From positions 1-10,000 of the forward strand of contig JAKFVZ010000189.1 of the NCBI GenBank assembly GCA_021732965.1: a stretch of DNA of 10,000 nucleotides. Reading direction: 5' to 3'. Shown here piece by piece: positions 6,823 to 10,000 of this stretch. The stretch comes from Reyranella sp. GTDB taxonomy: Bacteria > Pseudomonadota > Alphaproteobacteria > Reyranellales > Reyranellaceae. Both the position numbers and the translations under genes were made by a program. The notes beneath the pieces were generated by a model. It did not search any database and was not told where the DNA came from. It saw only the letters and a program-made list of their open reading frames with translations. Within the stretch, counting starts at the first letter, position 1. Every line of letters begins with the position of its first letter.

Positions 6823-8133
6823 ATGGCTTTCGCCGTCGAGCGCCTGATCGCCTTCCGCTACCTGCGGGCGCGCCGCGACGAGGGCTTCATCTCGGTGATC
6901 GCCGGCTTCTCGCTGATCGGCATCACGCTGGGCGTCGGCACGCTGATCGTCGTCATGTCGGTGATGAACGGCTTTCGGGTCGAGATGCTGCGACAGATGT
7001 CGAGCATCAGCGGCCAGCTCGGCGTCCAGTCCAACCGGGGCGGTCTCGACGCCACGCCGGATCTCCTGAAGCGCATGGCGGTCGTGCCGGGAGTCGAATC
7101 CGCGACGCCGTCGGCGGAAGGCAACCTCATGGCTGTCGCCGGCGACCGCGTGCGTGGTGTAGTGCTGCGCGGCATGCGGCCGGACGACATCCGCAACCGG
7201 GCGCCGCTGGCCGCCGCCATCGAGGGCTCGCCCGAAAGCCGCGAGCGCAACCGGGCGCTGTGCAAGGCCGAGGGCGACAAGCCCATCGACTGGGGCACGC
7301 TGAAGGGCTTCGGCGACGACTTCACGGTTGCCGTCGGCCGCCGGCTCGCCGACCTGATGGGCGTCAAGGTCGGTGACCGGATCCAGCTCGTGTCGCCGGT
7401 CTCCGTCGCGACGCCGCTCGGAGTCATGCCGCGCTCCGCGGGGGTGAAGGTCGCGGCGATCTTCTGCACCGGGATGTACGATTACGACGCCAACTTCGTG
7501 TACGCGCCGCTGCAGGATGCGCAGCACATGCTCAACCTCGGGCCCAATGTGACGGGCATCGAGGTGTTCGTGTCGGACAAGGCCTCGCTCGACCAGACGC
7601 GTCGCCTTCTGATGCAGGCGGTCGGAACGGAAGGCTGGGTGTTCGACTGGTTCCAGGCCAACGCCGGCTTCTTCTCGGCCGTCGTCGCCCAGACCAACGT
7701 GATGTTCCTGGTGCTGACCCTGATCGTGCTGGTGGCCGCTTTCAACATCGTTTCTAGCTTGGTGATGCTGGTGCGCACCAAGACCGCCGACATCGCCATC
7801 CTGCGCACCATGGGCGCCAGCCGTGGCGCCATCATGCGCATCTTCCTGCTCGACGGACTCGCCATCGGCGGGGTGGGGACGGCCCTCGGCGTCGTGCTGG
7901 GAATGGCCTTCGCCCGCAACATCGAGGCGATCCGGCAATGGCTGCAACGGACCTTCGACATCATCCTGTTCGACGAGACCCTCTATCTGCTGGCCGAGAT
8001 GCCCTCGCGCATCGAATGGCGCGAGGTCGTGGGCATCGCCGGTATGGCGCTCGTCTTCGCGCTGCTGGCCTCGCTCTATCCGGCCGCGCGTGCCTCCCGC
8101 CTCGATCCGGTGGAGGGCTTGCGCCGTGAGTGA
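6823..8133 (+). CDS. lolC: Lipoprotein-releasing ABC transporter permease, first copy (LolC/LolF-like)
   Basis: Membrane subunit of the Lol transporter, which extracts outer-membrane lipoproteins from the inner membrane and passes them to the periplasmic chaperone LolA. The 436 residues show the MacB-type layout: helix 1 at about 22-48 (FSLIGITLGVGTLIVVMSVMNGF), a large periplasmic domain, helix 2 at about 290-318, helix 3 at about 337-365 after IAILRTMGASRGAI, helix 4 at about 400-420, and the typical end YPAARASRLDPVEGLR. Residues 197-204, TPLGVMPR, match the 'hook' that in LolC and LolF contacts LolA. The symbol is therefore a best fit; single-permease relatives are also called LolE or LolF. 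It starts 19 nt after proS and overlaps the next gene by 8 nt. Confidence 0.88.
   Translation: MAFAVERLIAFRYLRARRDEGFISVIAGFSLIGITLGVGTLIVVMSVMNGFRVEMLRQMSSISGQLGVQSNRGGLDATPDLLKRMAVVPGVESATPSAEGNLMAVAGDRVRGVVLRGMRPDDIRNRAPLAAAIEGSPESRERNRALCKAEGDKPIDWGTLKGFGDDFTVAVGRRLADLMGVKVGDRIQLVSPVSVATPLGVMPRSAGVKVAAIFCTGMYDYDANFVYAPLQDAQHMLNLGPNVTGIEVFVSDKASLDQTRRLLMQAVGTEGWVFDWFQANAGFFSAVVAQTNVMFLVLTLIVLVAAFNIVSSLVMLVRTKTADIAILRTMGASRGAIMRIFLLDGLAIGGVGTALGVVLGMAFARNIEAIRQWLQRTFDIILFDETLYLLAEMPSRIEWREVVGIAGMALVFALLASLYPAARASRLDPVEGLRRE
8112..8117 (+). promoter_or_regulatory. Ribosome-binding site inside lolC that sets the GTG start of the second permease
   Basis: GGAGGG lies in the codons for the conserved C-terminal VEGL of the first permease and is 8 nt before the GTG at 8126. 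It is the main reason for choosing that start over upstream in-frame codons in the long open frame that runs back inside the first permease gene. Confidence 0.7.
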
Positions 8134-9385
8134 GCGTGCGCCCGTCGTCGAACGCTGGCTGGCCTGGCGCTATCTCGCCACGCGCCAGCGCGAAGGGTTC
8201 GTCTCCTTCATCGCGATCTTCTCGTTGATCGGCGTGGCGCTGGGCGTCGCGACCCTGATCGTCGTCCTCTCTGTGATGGGCGGTTTCCGCGAGCAGTTGC
8301 TGGGCCGGATCATCGGCATGAACGGCCACGTCGTGATCGGCGCCCGCGAAGGCCTGCTGCAAGCGACACCCGAACTGATGGACAAACTCAAGGCCGTTCC
8401 CGGCGTCCAAGCCGTGCGTCTCACACTGGAGCGTCAGGCGCTCGTCACCGGCCACGGCCAGACGCGCGGCGTGCAGCTGCGCGGCGTGCGCCGGGAGGAT
8501 CTGCTGAACCGCGAAATCGTCACGAAGAACATCATCTTCGGAGACCTTGCGGAGTTCGGAAACAAGCCCGGGATCGTGATCGGCGACCGGCTGCGTCAGC
8601 AGATGCAGGTGAGGGTGGGCGAACCGCTGACCGTCGTCACGCACCGGCTCAACGAAAGCGGCACGATCGCGCCGCGCTACACCGACTACGACATCCTCGC
8701 GAGTTTCATGACGCGCCGCTACGAGTTCGACGGGAGCCTCGCGTTCATTCCCCTGGCGATGCTCCAGGAAGACCTGGAGTACGGGAACCAGACGGTGAGC
8801 TCCATCGACCTGTTCCTGGCCGATCCATCGGCGGCGCCGCGCCTGGCGCAGGAGCTGCGTCAGTCGCTCGGCCGGGACGATCTGAGGATCTCGCACTGGC
8901 TCGGCCTCAACGCCCGCTTCGTCGGCGCCCTGCAGGTCGAGCGTGTGATGATGTTCATCATCCTCACCCTGATCGTTGTCGTGGCGGCCATGAACGTGGT
9001 GGCGAGCTTCACCATGCTGGTCCGCGTGAAGCGCGGCAGCATCGCCATCCTGCGCACCATGGGCGCGGGGCCGGGTACGATCGTGCGGGCCTTCTTCATG
9101 GCCGCTGCCGCGGTCGGCGTCGTCGGCACGGCGATCGGCGCTGGGCTGGGGTTGCTGGTCTGCGCCAACATGCCCGCCATCGGGCGGCTCCTCTACAGCC
9201 TCACGGGCGCGGCCGGAGGAGGCGGCGCCGAGGTCGACTTCATCACCTCCATGCCCGTCCGGGTGCAGCCGGTCGAAGTGGCGACCATCATCGCCGTCGC
9301 CATCCTGCTGTCGCTCGTGGCGGCGGCCTATCCGGCCTGGCGAAGCACCCGGGTCGAACCGGTCGAAGGATTGCGACATGAGTGA
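8126..9385 (+). CDS. lolE: Lipoprotein-releasing ABC transporter permease, second copy (LolE-like)
   Basis: Paralogue of the preceding permease and probably its heterodimer partner over LolD. From the GTG start it has 419 residues: helix 1 about 25-50 (FSLIGVALGVATLIVVLSVMGGF), the periplasmic domain, helix 2 about 274-300, helix 3 about 320-345 after IAILRTMGAGPGTI, helix 4 about 384-404, and the end YPAWRSTRVEPVEGLRHE. Similarity to the first copy is obvious around helix 1 and the ILRTMGA loop, but the periplasmic domains have diverged. At the hook position it has SGTIAPRYTDY (178-188) rather than TPxGxxPR. A glycine-rich stretch (AAGGGGAE) precedes helix 4. The GTG is supported by an internal Shine-Dalgarno and by the MSER...ERWLAWRYL start matching homologues. 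The lolE name is tentative. It overlaps lolD by 8 nt. Confidence 0.85.
   Translation: MSERAPVVERWLAWRYLATRQREGFVSFIAIFSLIGVALGVATLIVVLSVMGGFREQLLGRIIGMNGHVVIGAREGLLQATPELMDKLKAVPGVQAVRLTLERQALVTGHGQTRGVQLRGVRREDLLNREIVTKNIIFGDLAEFGNKPGIVIGDRLRQQMQVRVGEPLTVVTHRLNESGTIAPRYTDYDILASFMTRRYEFDGSLAFIPLAMLQEDLEYGNQTVSSIDLFLADPSAAPRLAQELRQSLGRDDLRISHWLGLNARFVGALQVERVMMFIILTLIVVVAAMNVVASFTMLVRVKRGSIAILRTMGAGPGTIVRAFFMAAAAVGVVGTAIGAGLGLLVCANMPAIGRLLYSLTGAAGGGGAEVDFITSMPVRVQPVEVATIIAVAILLSLVAAAYPAWRSTRVEPVEGLRHE
9365..9370 (+). promoter_or_regulatory. Ribosome-binding site of lolD inside the second permease gene
   Basis: GAAGGA, in the codons for VEGL of the second permease, sits 7 nt before the lolD ATG at 9378. 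The arrangement repeats that at 8112-8117, pointing to translational coupling along the Lol genes. Confidence 0.65.
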
Positions 9386-10000
9386 CACCGCACTGCCGCT
9401 CTCGCTGCAGGGAATCCGCCGTACCTTCGTCCAAGGCGACCGCCGGCTGGATGTGTTGCGCGGCGTCTCCGTCGATCTCCACCCCGGCGAGATCGTGGCC
9501 ATGGTCGGCCAGTCGGGCAGCGGCAAGTCCACCTTGCTGCACATCGCGGGCCTCCTCGAACGGCCCGACGAGGGCGAGGTCGTGATCGACGGCAAGGCGA
9601 CGGTCCGGATGGCCGACAAGGATCGGACGGGCTTGCGCCGCGGCTTCCTGGGCTTTGTCTACCAGTACCATCACCTGTTGCCGGAGTTTTCGGCGGTCGA
9701 GAACGTGATGCTGCCGCAGATGCTGAACGGCGTCGGGCGAGCGGCGGCACGCAAGCGGGCGGCCGAGCTGCTGGACCTGGTGCGGCTGGGTGATCGACTG
9801 GATCACCGCCCGGGTCGCCTGTCCGGCGGCGAGCAGCAGCGTGTGGCGATCGCCCGTGCCGTGGCGAACGCTCCCCGGGTGCTGCTGGCAGACGAGCCGA
9901 CCGGCAACCTCGATTCCTCGACCGCCGAGGCGGTCTTCCAGCAGTTGCTGGCGCTGGTTCGCGAGACTGGCATGGCGGCGCTCGTGGCGACCCACAATCC
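9378..10000 (+). CDS. lolD: Lipoprotein-releasing ABC transporter ATPase, 3'-truncated by the window
   Basis: The cytoplasmic ATPase that powers the Lol permease pair. 207 complete codons are present; about 20 residues are probably missing. Visible motifs are Walker A GQSGSGKST (44-52), the Q-loop region VYQYHHLLPEFSAVENVMLPQ typical of LolD, the signature LSGGEQQR (148-155), Walker B with D172-E173 in LLADEPTGNLD, and the switch histidine H206 in ATHN at the edge. All residues needed for ATP hydrolysis seen so far are intact. MacB- and FtsE-type ATPases are close relatives, but the HHLLPEF Q-loop and the two upstream Lol permeases favour LolD. The start overlaps the stop of the second permease by 8 nt. 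Confidence 0.95.
   Translation, partial: MSDTALPLSLQGIRRTFVQGDRRLDVLRGVSVDLHPGEIVAMVGQSGSGKSTLLHIAGLLERPDEGEVVIDGKATVRMADKDRTGLRRGFLGFVYQYHHLLPEFSAVENVMLPQMLNGVGRAAARKRAAELLDLVRLGDRLDHRPGRLSGGEQQRVAIARAVANAPRVLLADEPTGNLDSSTAEAVFQQLLALVRETGMAALVATHN

Noticed and set aside
7823..8125. Earlier in-frame starts for the second permease within the first permease gene
   Set aside because: The extra residues are Arg/Ser/Pro-rich out-of-frame translation of a conserved permease. The GTG at 8126 has a good ribosome-binding site and gives the family N-terminus.
7961..9619. A 552-codon minus-strand open frame across the Lol genes
   Set aside because: It is the antisense shadow of the second permease and lolD, both of which show full family motifs on the + strand.
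1..10000. Search for CRISPR arrays, tRNA or rRNA genes, insertion sequences, phage genes or attachment sites
   Set aside because: No regularly spaced repeats, no recognisable structural RNA, no transposase or integrase motifs and no terminal inverted repeats were seen. The coding density leaves little room for them.

Overview
The window is a dense, high-GC housekeeping region. Genes abut or overlap, there are no mobile elements, and protein signatures and gene order point to an alphaproteobacterium. The order birA, coaX, RNase J, methylmalonyl-CoA epimerase, DUF1467, proS, Lol permease, lolD is, as I remember it, a recurring block in Alphaproteobacteria, often downstream of the nuo operon and upstream of dnaE. 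The short ProRS (437 aa) and the small DUF1467 protein also fit that class. I cannot place it more finely from this sequence.

Left block (1-3790, all + strand): the 3' part of birA, then coaX, rnj (RNase J, ATGA overlap with coaX), an epimerase gene of the VOC fold, and a two-helix DUF1467 membrane protein. Gaps are 25 nt or less, so this looks like one transcription unit. It ends at a perfect 11-bp hairpin (3823-3845) that can serve transcription from both sides.

Middle block (about 3791-5489): a purine permease of the AzgA/NCS2 type lies on the - strand, interrupting the otherwise co-directional row. About 230 nt separate its stop codon from the hairpin. Inside that stretch is a minus-strand promoter-like sequence (TTGGCA-17-TACACA) ahead of a roughly 105-nt structured segment that ends at the hairpin and its T-rich tail. 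This is the best candidate for something undescribed: a small RNA, or an RNA derived from the permease 3' UTR.

Right block (5490-10000, + strand): proS with a likely sigma-70 promoter and a 14-bp palindrome just upstream, then two tandem Lol-type permease genes and lolD, which runs off the window. LolD and the permeases would form the inner-membrane ABC machine that releases outer-membrane lipoproteins to LolA. The two permease genes have nearly identical 3' junctions (8-nt overlap, xTGAGTGA), consistent with descent from a tandem duplication.

I did not find a CRISPR array, phage, toxin-antitoxin, defence or biosynthetic system. Most of the window is well-understood core metabolism, translation and envelope biogenesis.
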